Shown: positions 1 through 7,695 of the stretch, in pieces
Position numbering within the stretch: the stretch's first letter is position 1
Layout: each line of letters begins with the position of its first letter
Notes under the pieces: generated by a model
The model's input: the letters and a program-made list of their open reading frames with translations, nothing else
What the model was told of the DNA's origin: nothing
The model's database searches: none
Made by a program: the position numbers and the translations under genes
Assembly (NCBI GenBank): GCA_900553945.1
Contig: USFR01000002.1
Location: forward strand, 1 to 64,000
DNA length: 64,000 nt
From: an uncultured Clostridium sp.
GTDB taxonomy: Bacteria; Bacillota; Clostridia; TANB77; CAG-508
Direction of reading: 5' to 3'

Positions 1-100
1 AGTGACGCGCAGTTTGAAAGTTTTTCCCTAACCTTCTAAACGAAGTTTAGTAGGTTAGGGAAAATATTTTAGCAAGGAACGAAAAAATAAATATAATATT
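1..100 (+). repeat. Dispersed palindromic element, copy A (left end cut by window)
   Basis: This is the first of four related intergenic elements; the others are at 24303-24420, 29377-29492 and 46162-46279. It holds a 20-bp stem (22-41 paired with 45-64, one mismatch) closed by a GAA loop, then the word AGCAAGGAAC and the right terminal repeat ending AATATAATATT at 100. The left terminal repeat, about 18 bases by comparison with the other copies, lies off the window. No open reading frame is evident, so it is non-coding, MITE-like or RNA-like. The rest of 1-211 holds nothing else recognisable. Confidence 0.85.
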
Positions 101-211
101 TTCTCAACAATAAATAATAATACGCATTAGCTTTAGCACAAAATAACAATCATAGTCTTGAAACAAAAATAAAAATAGTATATTATAATCAAAGATGAAA
201 TGAGGTGAAAA

Positions 212-1816
212 ATGAAAAAAATAAATATATTTAAATACATATTTATTATTGTAATAATCATATTAGCAATAGTAACATATTCGATATATAAAAAAGATAA
301 ATCAGACCCAGAAAAAAAATCCGTAGCACAAGAAACAGAAGATACAACTAATGTTGTAAAAGAACTACGTTTAGCCATATCACAAATGGACACAATAAAT
401 CCAATAATAAGTCAAAATAAACATGTACAAGAAATAAGCAAAATAGTATTTGATTCATTAATTGAACTTAAAGAAGATTATTCAAAAGAATATGCATTAG
501 CGACTGAAGTTTCAAAAATAGACGATATTACATATGTCATAAAATTAAGAGAAAACGTTAAATGGTCAGATGGATCAGACTTTAAAGCAGATGACGTCAG
601 ATATACTATAGAATTATTAAAAAATGTAAATTCAGTTTATTCTGGAAATATTCAAAATGTTGTAGCAATAGACATTATAGATGATCATACATTAAGACTT
701 ACTTTAAATCAGAACGTTCCATTTTTTGAATATAATTTAACATTTCCAATAATGTCTTCTGAATACTACAAAGACACAGACTTTATGAATTCAGATAAAA
801 CTAACTTACCAATTGGAACAGGAATGTTTAAAATAAAATCTTTTGATGAAAAGGTAATAAGCCTAGAAAAAAATACAGAATATTGGAATACAGAAAAAAA
901 TAGTGTACTAGAGCAAGTAAATATAAATATTTACCAGACAATGGGTGAGGTGTATAATGACTTTAAGAATGGCAATGTCGATTGCATTAATACATCGCAA
1001 AACAGTGTTAATCAAAACATTGGAACTATTGGTTTTGCCTCATTAGAATTTGACAGTAAAGATTATGATTATGTTGCATTTAATTCAAATAACACATATT
1101 TAGCAAGTGCAAATGTTAGAAAAGCGTTATCATATTACATAGATAAAAACAACACAATTGCAAGTAGCTATGGAAACGGATATAGAGTTTCAGATTTTCC
1201 ACTAGACTATGGAAACTTTTTATATACAAATGATTTAATAGATAATGGATACAATTCAGGGGCTGCCGGAAATTTATTAGTAGCAGATGGATGGAGTTTC
1301 AAAAATAATTCTTGGCAAAAACTAGTAGGAAGAAAATATGTAAGATTAGCATTTACATTAACGATAAATGGAGATAATGCAATTAGCGAAGCTGTTGCAG
1401 AAAACTTAAGACAACAATGGGCTAACTCAGGAATTTCAGTAACAATAAAAAAAGTATCAGCTCAAAATTATTATAACCTAATCAATTCACGTAATGGATA
1501 TGATGCAATATTAATGAACATTAGCAATTCATACACACCAAACATAAATACATATATAGGATCAGGAAATATTTCAAATTACAATAATGATGAAATAAAT
1601 CAGTTAATAACAGATTCAAGCAATATGGACGATACAAATCAAATAAAAGAAAATTACAAAAGAATAATTCAGATATACAATGATGAAAAACCATTTATGA
1701 GTATAGCGAGAAAAAAGAACCTATTAGTCTACAACACAAATCTAACAGGAAACTTAAAACCAACACTATATAACATATATAATTATATTGAAAAATGGTA
1801 TAGAAAAAATTATTAA
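212..1816 (+). CDS. ABC-type peptide/solute-binding protein, family 5
   Basis: This 534-residue protein has the size and layout of extracellular solute-binding proteins of the oligopeptide/nickel family (SBP_bac_5). A hydrophobic N-terminal segment (about residues 8-26) follows a short basic start and should export or anchor it. There is no lipobox cysteine after that segment, so it looks membrane-anchored rather than lipidated, which is unusual for a Gram-positive binding protein. The binding domain fills roughly residues 50-530 and has the family-like WSDG motif. The ATG at 212 has a GAGGTG ribosome site. No permease or ATPase gene is nearby. Substrate unknown; peptide is a guess from the family. 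Confidence 0.8.
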   Translation: MKKINIFKYIFIIVIIILAIVTYSIYKKDKSDPEKKSVAQETEDTTNVVKELRLAISQMDTINPIISQNKHVQEISKIVFDSLIELKEDYSKEYALATEVSKIDDITYVIKLRENVKWSDGSDFKADDVRYTIELLKNVNSVYSGNIQNVVAIDIIDDHTLRLTLNQNVPFFEYNLTFPIMSSEYYKDTDFMNSDKTNLPIGTGMFKIKSFDEKVISLEKNTEYWNTEKNSVLEQVNINIYQTMGEVYNDFKNGNVDCINTSQNSVNQNIGTIGFASLEFDSKDYDYVAFNSNNTYLASANVRKALSYYIDKNNTIASSYGNGYRVSDFPLDYGNFLYTNDLIDNGYNSGAAGNLLVADGWSFKNNSWQKLVGRKYVRLAFTLTINGDNAISEAVAENLRQQWANSGISVTIKKVSAQNYYNLINSRNGYDAILMNISNSYTPNINTYIGSGNISNYNNDEINQLITDSSNMDDTNQIKENYKRIIQIYNDEKPFMSIARKKNLLVYNTNLTGNLKPTLYNIYNYIEKWYRKNY

Positions 1817-1822
1817 AAAGTA

Positions 1823-1850
1823 TTGACAAAAAAATTATATAATATATAAT
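1823..1850 (+). promoter_or_regulatory. Putative sigma-A promoter of recA
   Basis: TTGACA at 1823-1828 and TATAAT at 1845-1850 are separated by 16 bp and end about 48 bp before the recA start. No clear LexA-type palindrome was seen here. Confidence 0.7.
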
Positions 1851-1898
1851 GAAACAAACAAACATTTGGAAAACAAAAATTTGTAAGGAGAGATAAAA

Positions 1899-2945
1899 AT
1901 GAAAGAAAACGATGAAAAGAAAAAGGCATTAGATGCGGCAATGGGACAAATAGAAAAGCAATTTGGAAAAGGCTCTGTAATGAAATTAGGAGAATTCAAA
2001 GCAATGGAAGTTGAAGCAATTCCAACAGGAGCTTTAACACTAGATGTTGCACTTGGAATAGGTGGAATTCCAAAGGGAAGAATAATAGAAATATTTGGAC
2101 CAGAATCATCAGGAAAAACAACACTTGCACTTCATGCAATAGCTGAATCACAAAAAGCTGGAGGAACAGCAGCATTTATAGATGCAGAACATGCATTAGA
2201 TCCAGTATACGCAAAGAAGTTAGGTGTAGATATAGATAACTTAATAGTTTCACAACCAGATACAGGTGAACAAGCATTAGAAATAACAGAAGCATTAGTA
2301 AGAAGTGGCGCTATAGACATAATAGTAGTAGACTCTGTTGCAGCATTAGTCCCAAAAGCTGAAATTGATGGAGATATGGGAGATACACATGTTGCATTAC
2401 AAGCTAGATTAATGTCACAAGCTTTAAGAAAACTAGCTGGAGTTTTAAATAAATCAAAAACAGCAATAATATTTATCAACCAATTAAGAGAAAAAGTTGG
2501 AATCATGTTTGGAAACCCTGAAACAACACCAGGTGGAAGAGCGTTAAAATTCTATGCATCAGTTCGTTTGGATATTAGAAGAATAGAAAATATCAAACAA
2601 GATGGTGAAGTTATAGGAAATAGAACAAGAGTTAAAGTTGTAAAAAATAAGGTTGCTCCTCCTTTCAGAGAGGCAGAATTTGATATATTATACGGAGAAG
2701 GTATATCTAAAGAAGGAAGTATTTTAGACTTAGCAGTTAACTTAAATATAATAGAAAAAAGTGGCGCTTGGTTTAGTTATAATGGCGCAAAAATTGGTCA
2801 AGGAAGAGAAAACGTAAAAAGATATTTAAAAGAAAATCCAAAAATATTAGCAGAAGTTGAACAAAAAATTAGAGACAACTATAGCAAAGCATTTGAACAA
2901 GCTTTAGATGAAAATGCACCAGAAGAAAAAGAAGATGAAGAATAA
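1899..2945 (+). CDS. recA: Recombinase A
   Basis: RecA (348 residues, normal length) forms the ATP-dependent filament on single-stranded DNA for strand exchange and stimulates LexA self-cleavage. Walker A GPESSGKT is at residues 67-74 and the Walker B strand ending VVDS at about 143-146. The C-terminus is acidic (EEKEDEE), as is typical. The ATG follows AAGGAG at good spacing and a consensus promoter. recX, its modulator, follows 38 bp later on the same strand, a classic arrangement. Identification is certain. Confidence 0.98.
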   Translation: MKENDEKKKALDAAMGQIEKQFGKGSVMKLGEFKAMEVEAIPTGALTLDVALGIGGIPKGRIIEIFGPESSGKTTLALHAIAESQKAGGTAAFIDAEHALDPVYAKKLGVDIDNLIVSQPDTGEQALEITEALVRSGAIDIIVVDSVAALVPKAEIDGDMGDTHVALQARLMSQALRKLAGVLNKSKTAIIFINQLREKVGIMFGNPETTPGGRALKFYASVRLDIRRIENIKQDGEVIGNRTRVKVVKNKVAPPFREAEFDILYGEGISKEGSILDLAVNLNIIEKSGAWFSYNGAKIGQGRENVKRYLKENPKILAEVEQKIRDNYSKAFEQALDENAPEEKEDEE

Positions 2946-2983
2946 TTATAAAAAATTTGCCGAAAGGTTATATATAGAACTAT

Positions 2984-3430
2984 ATGGATTTAGAAAGATT
3001 AGAAAAAGTTGATAAATTAAAAACAAAAATATTAAAATATATTTTTTATAAAAAAAGAACAGAAAAAGAAATATTAGAAAAATTTAAAAATGAAGATAGT
3101 GATATTTTAGATGAGACTATTGAAACCTTAAAAGAATTAGGATATATTAATGATGAGAAATATGTTGAAAGATTTATGCACGAAGCAATTGCATTGAAAA
3201 ATTTATCAATTTTTGAACTAAAATATAAATTATATTCAAAAGGTGCAAAAGAATCAGCAATTGATGACTATATATCTAAAAATGAAGAAATGCTTGAAGA
3301 ATATGAATTATTATCAGCACGAAATATTGTAAACAAGAAAAAAAGCACACAAGAAATGCAAGATATAATTTTATATTTGAAAAAGAAAAGATATAGACCA
3401 GAAACAATAAATAAAATAAGTAGGGAGTAA
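2984..3430 (+). CDS. recX: Regulatory protein RecX
   Basis: This 148-residue, charged, helical protein lies directly after recA and reads as RecX, which binds the RecA filament and limits its activity. The repeated three-helix units are visible, for example the ELGYINDEKYVERFM and LKYKLYSKG-type segments. It is on the short side; many RecX proteins are longer. The start has only a weak ribosome site (AAAGG about 20 bases upstream), so translation may depend on coupling to recA, or the true start may differ. The stop at 3430 is one base from the scpA start. Confidence 0.88.
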   Translation: MDLERLEKVDKLKTKILKYIFYKKRTEKEILEKFKNEDSDILDETIETLKELGYINDEKYVERFMHEAIALKNLSIFELKYKLYSKGAKESAIDDYISKNEEMLEEYELLSARNIVNKKKSTQEMQDIILYLKKKRYRPETINKISRE

Positions 3431-3431
3431 C

Positions 3432-4187
3432 ATGGGAATATTAACACTTGAAACAAATAAATATGCACTTAAATTAGAAAATTTTGAAGGACCATTAGAT
3501 TTATTGTGCCATTTAATAGATAAGAATAAAATGGATATATATGATGTTAAACTATCTGAAATAGCTGATCAATACATTGAATATATAAACGAAATGGAAA
3601 AACAAAATCTTGATGTAACAAGTGAATTTCTTGTAATTGCAAGCACACTAGTTTTTTTAAAATCGAAAGAATTATTGCCAAAAGAAACAGAAGATGAAGC
3701 AGAGTTTACAGAAGAAGAATTATTAAGAAGAATTATAGAATACAAAAAATATAAAGAAATATCTAAAAAATTTAAAGAAATGTTTCTTGAAAATAATAAA
3801 AGATTTTATAACATACCAGCACAAATTGAATTACCAAAACAAAAATTAGAAAAAGAATACTCATCAGAATTATTATATAAAAATTATAAAAGATTAATAG
3901 AAAAGAGAGAAGCTCGTATAAATAAAAATGCTGAAAACATTGAAAAAATTGCTATTACAGATACGTACACAGTAACTAGTAAAGTAAAAGAGATATTTAG
4001 AGCACTTTCAAAAAAGCCTAGAATTGTATTTAATAAAATGTTTTCAGTAAAGACTAAACCAAAAGCAGAAGTAGTTACAGCATTTACAGGATTGCTAGAA
4101 TTAACTAGAAGAAGTAAAGTAACAGCAACACAAGAAGAACTATTTGGAGATATCGTTGTAGAAAAAAATGCGAGAAAAAAAGAATAA
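3432..4187 (+). CDS. scpA: Segregation and condensation protein A
   Basis: ScpA is the kleisin subunit that bridges SMC heads in the bacterial condensin. The N-terminus carries the family signature LENFEGPLDLLCHLI at about residues 15-29, followed by the DIYDVKLSEIADQY helix; the C-terminal winged-helix part has the RKSKVTATQEELFGDI-type ending. At 251 residues it is normal. A GGGAG ribosome site overlaps the end of recX, so the genes are probably co-transcribed. The usual partner scpB, which in Firmicutes normally follows scpA, is not in the 32-bp gap to the next gene or elsewhere in this window. Confidence 0.95.
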   Translation: MGILTLETNKYALKLENFEGPLDLLCHLIDKNKMDIYDVKLSEIADQYIEYINEMEKQNLDVTSEFLVIASTLVFLKSKELLPKETEDEAEFTEEELLRRIIEYKKYKEISKKFKEMFLENNKRFYNIPAQIELPKQKLEKEYSSELLYKNYKRLIEKREARINKNAENIEKIAITDTYTVTSKVKEIFRALSKKPRIVFNKMFSVKTKPKAEVVTAFTGLLELTRRSKVTATQEELFGDIVVEKNARKKE

Positions 4188-4219
4188 TAAAAAATAAAAC
4201 ATATGGAAAAAATAGTATT

Positions 4220-4762
4220 ATGAAAATATTTATCATAATACTATTTATTATTTTAATAATATTATTATCAATCACATTATGCATTGATATAGAAAAATTA
4301 GAAATATACAATGGAAAAACGATTTTTAGGATAAAAGTAAAAATATATATTTTTAAATATATAAAAGTTTTTCAGAAGAAAATTCATAAAAAAGATATTA
4401 TAAAATTAATGGATAACATAACAAAGAAAAAGATAATTAAAGACGAGAAAATAATTAAAAATATAAAATATTCCTTTAAAGATTTAAAAATAAATATAGA
4501 ATATGGAATTAAAAATACATTAATTAACGCATATGCATATGGAATAATTAATATGATAATTCCAATGTTTTTAGAAAAACAAGAAACCAAAAATATGGAA
4601 TATAATATAACAACAAATTTTAGAAAAAATTTTATAAGTATAAAAATAAGAGGTAAAATACAAATACAAGTTTTAGAAAATGTTATAAAAAAATTTAAGC
4701 AAACTAAAATAAAAAGTCTTCAGAAACATAGTTACTTCAGAAAGAAATATTGTATACATTAA
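4220..4762 (+). CDS. DUF2953 membrane-associated protein (YtfI-like)
   Basis: This 180-residue protein has one hydrophobic N-terminal segment (residues 2-21) and a basic remainder. The pattern, including NAYAYGIINMIIP near residue 105, resembles DUF2953 proteins such as B. subtilis YtfI, which sits between scpB and ytfJ. Its place after scpA and near ytfJ supports the call. Function is not established; the neighbourhood suggests a link to sporulation. Very A-rich, lysine/isoleucine-rich coding. There is no strong ribosome site before the ATG at 4220, so coupling to scpA is likely. Confidence 0.7.
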   Translation: MKIFIIILFIILIILLSITLCIDIEKLEIYNGKTIFRIKVKIYIFKYIKVFQKKIHKKDIIKLMDNITKKKIIKDEKIIKNIKYSFKDLKINIEYGIKNTLINAYAYGIINMIIPMFLEKQETKNMEYNITTNFRKNFISIKIRGKIQIQVLENVIKKFKQTKIKSLQKHSYFRKKYCIH

Positions 4763-4771
4763 AAATATTAT

Positions 4772-4839
4772 AAGTATCATAAAAAGAAAAATCTGAAAAT
4801 TTTCAAATTTCAGTTTTAACTTTACTTTTTATCATACTT
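4772..4839 (+). terminator. Hairpin terminator-like structure after the scpA operon
   Basis: A 15-bp stem (4772-4786 with 4825-4839, one mismatch) encloses an inner CTGAAA/TTTCAG stem. It follows the DUF2953 stop by 10 bases. It lacks a clean T-run after the stem. Confidence 0.5.
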
Positions 4840-4914
4840 AGATAAAATTGAAATTTTCAGTAAATTTGTTTATATGCGAAAACTTATGCAATAAATTTTC
4901 AGTGCAACGTATTT

Positions 4915-4951
4915 ATATTATAGGAAAATTCGGAGGACTTTCCTATAATAT
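4915..4951. repeat. Perfect 13-bp inverted repeat, TATAATAGG-type hairpin
   Basis: ATATTATAGGAAA (4915-4927) pairs perfectly with TTTCCTATAATAT (4939-4951) around an 11-base loop. Similar hairpins built on the same word are at 35346-35379 and, less closely, 52952-52987. Function unknown; it sits between two converging transcription units. Confidence 0.6.
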
Positions 4952-4956
4952 AAGAA

Positions 4957-4984
4957 AAGCTCTGATTCATTAGAATCAGAGCTT
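4957..4984 (-). terminator. Rho-independent terminator of the 5009-5698 gene
   Basis: Perfect 12-bp stem AAGCTCTGATTC/GAATCAGAGCTT with a 4-base loop, followed on the minus strand by a T-rich run. It begins 24 bases after the stop codon. Confidence 0.85.
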
Positions 4985-5008
4985 CCAACTTGTTACTTTT
5001 TATTTGTA

Positions 5009-5698
5009 CTATTTTTCTTCAGAATAAAAAATTTTTCGTAATGCACCAATAAGTGATGCGCCATTTGTAGCAACTACTCTAGATAAGCAGAACGGCCCAT
5101 AAAATACCAATGCATCAGTTGCCCATACTTTTTGACTTTTTACTACATCAGCAGAAAGTGGTTTGTCTTCCTTGATAATTTCAGAAAGGTGGGTTAAAGT
5201 TATTTTTGTTGGTAACTTTGTTTTTGGAATTGCTGGGCAATGGTAGTCAATAGTTAATGTGTAACAGCGATTACAATTGAGCCAATATCTAGCCGGTTTG
5301 ATAGGTAGATTAAAAACTCCACCAAGTACCATATTATCAATGGTTACTTTTTCACCAACAGATGTTGGATTCCAGCATGTCTGTCCAGGAAATCTACCAC
5401 AATTTTTAATTACCTGATTGATTGTGCTAGCATATTCAGACATGTTATCTGGAAGATATTCAACATAGCCTGCATCCTGAAAAGATGAGATAATATCGAA
5501 AAACTTCACAGAGTATCGAATAACACCTTTGGCATCATTTGCTGGGAAGTTCCCTAATTTGATTAAATCATTAAGGAGCTTTTTTAATCTTTTTAATTCA
5601 GCAGGTGAGTTCATTTCAATATTTTTCTGTTTAACAATGTTCGTTATCCGTTCATTACGGATTTGGTACTTATCAGAACCTTTTCTTACTCTAGGCAT
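5009..5698 (-). CDS. Orphan protein of unknown function, higher GC
   Basis: A 229-residue protein I do not recognise. The N-terminus is basic (MPRVRKGSDKYQIRNER), then a helical part to about residue 100. A C-terminal half has several cysteines (CNRC near residue 145, a CP pair near 155, another near 205) and beta-like segments. No signal peptide or membrane segment. A textbook AGGAGGTG ribosome site precedes the ATG, and it has its own promoter (5746-5774) and terminator (4957-4984). By hand count, 26 of 60 bases at 5341-5400 are G or C, well above neighbours. It splits ytfJ from the scpA cluster, suggesting insertion of a cassette. Confidence 0.75.
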   Translation of the reverse strand: MPRVRKGSDKYQIRNERITNIVKQKNIEMNSPAELKRLKKLLNDLIKLGNFPANDAKGVIRYSVKFFDIISSFQDAGYVEYLPDNMSEYASTINQVIKNCGRFPGQTCWNPTSVGEKVTIDNMVLGGVFNLPIKPARYWLNCNRCYTLTIDYHCPAIPKTKLPTKITLTHLSEIIKEDKPLSADVVKSQKVWATDALVFYGPFCLSRVVATNGASLIGALRKIFYSEEK

Positions 5699-5745
5699 AT
5701 AAGTGCACCTCCTAAAAAAGTTGTTATATATTTAGTAACAGTATA

Positions 5746-5774
5746 ATTATACTCCAAAATACGGGAAAAATCAA
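5746..5774 (-). promoter_or_regulatory. Putative sigma-A promoter of the 5009-5698 gene
   Basis: On the minus strand TTGATT (5774-5769) and TATAAT (5751-5746) have a 17-bp spacer and lie about 48 bp before the start codon. Confidence 0.65.
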
Positions 5775-5795
5775 CCAATCCCAGAAGATACAATA

Positions 5796-6290
5796 CTATT
5801 CTTCAGTTTCTGAAACAGTATCTTTAGTATCTTCTTTAATATTTTCTTCAATTTTTTCTTTAAGTTTTTCTATGCACTTATTTTTATCTTTTAAATTTTT
5901 GATAAAATCACCAGACTTATCTAGTAAATCAGGTACATAATCAATTAGCTTGTCAACATAAGAATCATGAGTAACAGGTAATAATTTTACAATTCCATTT
6001 GAAACCACTAGAAAAGCAACAGGCTCAATATTTACACCAGCGCCACTACCACCACCAAATGGAAGTCTATATTGAACTTGTTCTTCTTTTTCTCTTTTAG
6101 AATATTCATTAATAGTTTCACCTTTGAATTCGCTACCACCTGCTGCAAAACCAAAACTTACTTTAGAAATTGGAATAATTAAAGTATCAATACCAGTAGA
6201 AATGGGTTCTCCTATAATAGTATCAACATCAATCATATCTTTAATACTACTCATAGCAGTATTCATTAATCCTTCAATTGGATGAGACAT
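5796..6290 (-). CDS. ytfJ: Spore protein YtfJ / GerW family
   Basis: The protein (164 residues from the chosen start) matches the YtfJ/GerW sporulation family: N-terminal MSHPIEGLMNTAMSSIKDMIDVDTIIGEPI, then a glycine-rich GGGSGAGVNIEPVAFLV segment. In B. subtilis the protein is made in the forespore and has been tied to germination. The start at 6290 is chosen over a longer frame to 6368 because AAGGAGG precedes it at the right distance and the family starts here. The C-terminal third is lysine/glutamate rich. In relatives ytfJ follows DUF2953 on the same strand; here it is inverted and separated by an orphan gene. Confidence 0.9.
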   Translation of the reverse strand: MSHPIEGLMNTAMSSIKDMIDVDTIIGEPISTGIDTLIIPISKVSFGFAAGGSEFKGETINEYSKREKEEQVQYRLPFGGGSGAGVNIEPVAFLVVSNGIVKLLPVTHDSYVDKLIDYVPDLLDKSGDFIKNLKDKNKCIEKLKEKIEENIKEDTKDTVSETEE

Positions 6291-6435
6291 TTTAAAAACC
6301 TCCTTAAAATATATTATTAATATTCCACAAAAAAATAAAAATATTCTATTAGCAAAATGAATGGTCAAAAAAGTTGTTAAAACAATGTATTAATGATAAA
6401 ATAATTAATGTAAAAATAAAAGAATAGAGGAAAAT

Positions 6436-7695
6436 ATGGAAAAAATTAATGAAATTAAAGAAAAAGCTGAATATTGTTTAAATTGTAAAACACATCCATG
6501 CTCAAACGCATGTCCAATGAATACACATATACCAGAATTTATTTCAAAAATAAAAAATGACGAAATTGAAGAAGCGTACAAAATTTTAAGAGAGAATAAC
6601 ATTTTTTCTCATATTTGTAGTATGATATGCCCACAAGAAAATCAATGTGAGGGATCATGCGTAAGAGGTATAAAACAAACACCAACGCAAATTGGAAACT
6701 TAGAAAAGTTTGTTAATGAATGGGCAGAAAATAAAAAAATAGAAATGCAAATTTCAAAAAAAGATGACAGAAAAGAAAAAATCGCAGTAATAGGATCAGG
6801 TCCTGCAGGATTAGAATGTGCATATGAACTAAGAAAAAATGGATTTCAAGTTACAGTATTTGAAAAAGAAAAAGAATTAGGTGGAATTTTAAAATATGGA
6901 ATACCAGATTTCAGATTAGAAAAAAAATATGTACAAGAAATTATAGACATGTTAAAAAATATGAATGTTAAATTTGAAACAGAAAAAGAACTAGGAAAAA
7001 ATATTCATATTAGTGATTTGAAAAAAGAGTATGATTGTGTATTTTTAGGAATAGGAGCAGAAACTTCAAGCAAATATGATTTAGGAGACTTTGAGCAAAT
7101 ATATGATTCAGACTATTTCTTGAAAGCATATAATAGAAACAATTTTATTCCTAATTTAGGAGATGTTGTAATAATAGGTGGAGGAAATGTTGCAATGGAC
7201 TCTGCAAGAGTAGCATTAAAAATGGGAGCAAAATCATCAAATATACTATATAGAAGAGATGTAGAGCACATGCCTGCTAGAAAAATTGAACTAGAAGAAG
7301 CAATCGAAGCTGGAGTAAATCCTGAATTTACAACAAGAGTTATTAAAGCAGAAGGAAGAGATAAAAAGATTGAATATGTAAAATGCATCAAAACAAAAGT
7401 TGTTGAAGGAAAAGCAATGGACATTCCAAATACAGAATTTGATTTTAAAGCAGATACTGTTGTATTTGCAATAGGACTAAAACCAAATAAAGAGGTTCTA
7501 AAAGCAGAAGGTTTTGAATATAATGAAAATGGATTATTAAAAATAGATGATAAAGGAAGAACTAATGTTGAAAGAGTATATGCTGGAGGAGATTTATCTG
7601 AAAGCAGATCAACAGTTTGCAGAGCCATTGGAAGCGCAAGAAATGCAACTAGAGCAATTATAGAATTTTTTGAAAAAGGAGATACAAATGTTTAA
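6436..7695 (+). CDS. GltD-like NAD(P)-dependent FAD/iron-sulfur oxidoreductase
   Basis: The 419-residue protein has the layout of the glutamate synthase small subunit and its relatives. Two cysteine clusters (C14, C17, C22, C26 and C61, C65, C71, C75) should bind two [4Fe-4S] clusters. An FAD Rossmann motif VIGSGPAG lies near residue 118, and a second dinucleotide site IIGGGNVAMD near 240. The C-terminal YAGGDL motif is typical for FAD binding. No large glutamate synthase subunit is present here, so the partner and electron acceptor are unknown; NfnB, sulfide dehydrogenase or PreT-type roles are possible. pepV overlaps its end by 8 bp, so they are likely co-translated. Confidence 0.85.
   Translation: MEKINEIKEKAEYCLNCKTHPCSNACPMNTHIPEFISKIKNDEIEEAYKILRENNIFSHICSMICPQENQCEGSCVRGIKQTPTQIGNLEKFVNEWAENKKIEMQISKKDDRKEKIAVIGSGPAGLECAYELRKNGFQVTVFEKEKELGGILKYGIPDFRLEKKYVQEIIDMLKNMNVKFETEKELGKNIHISDLKKEYDCVFLGIGAETSSKYDLGDFEQIYDSDYFLKAYNRNNFIPNLGDVVIIGGGNVAMDSARVALKMGAKSSNILYRRDVEHMPARKIELEEAIEAGVNPEFTTRVIKAEGRDKKIEYVKCIKTKVVEGKAMDIPNTEFDFKADTVVFAIGLKPNKEVLKAEGFEYNENGLLKIDDKGRTNVERVYAGGDLSESRSTVCRAIGSARNATRAIIEFFEKGDTNV

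Noticed and set aside
7113..7628. 171-codon reverse frame inside the GltD-like gene
   Set aside because: The forward frame has complete FAD and cluster motifs; the reverse one is a shadow without family features.
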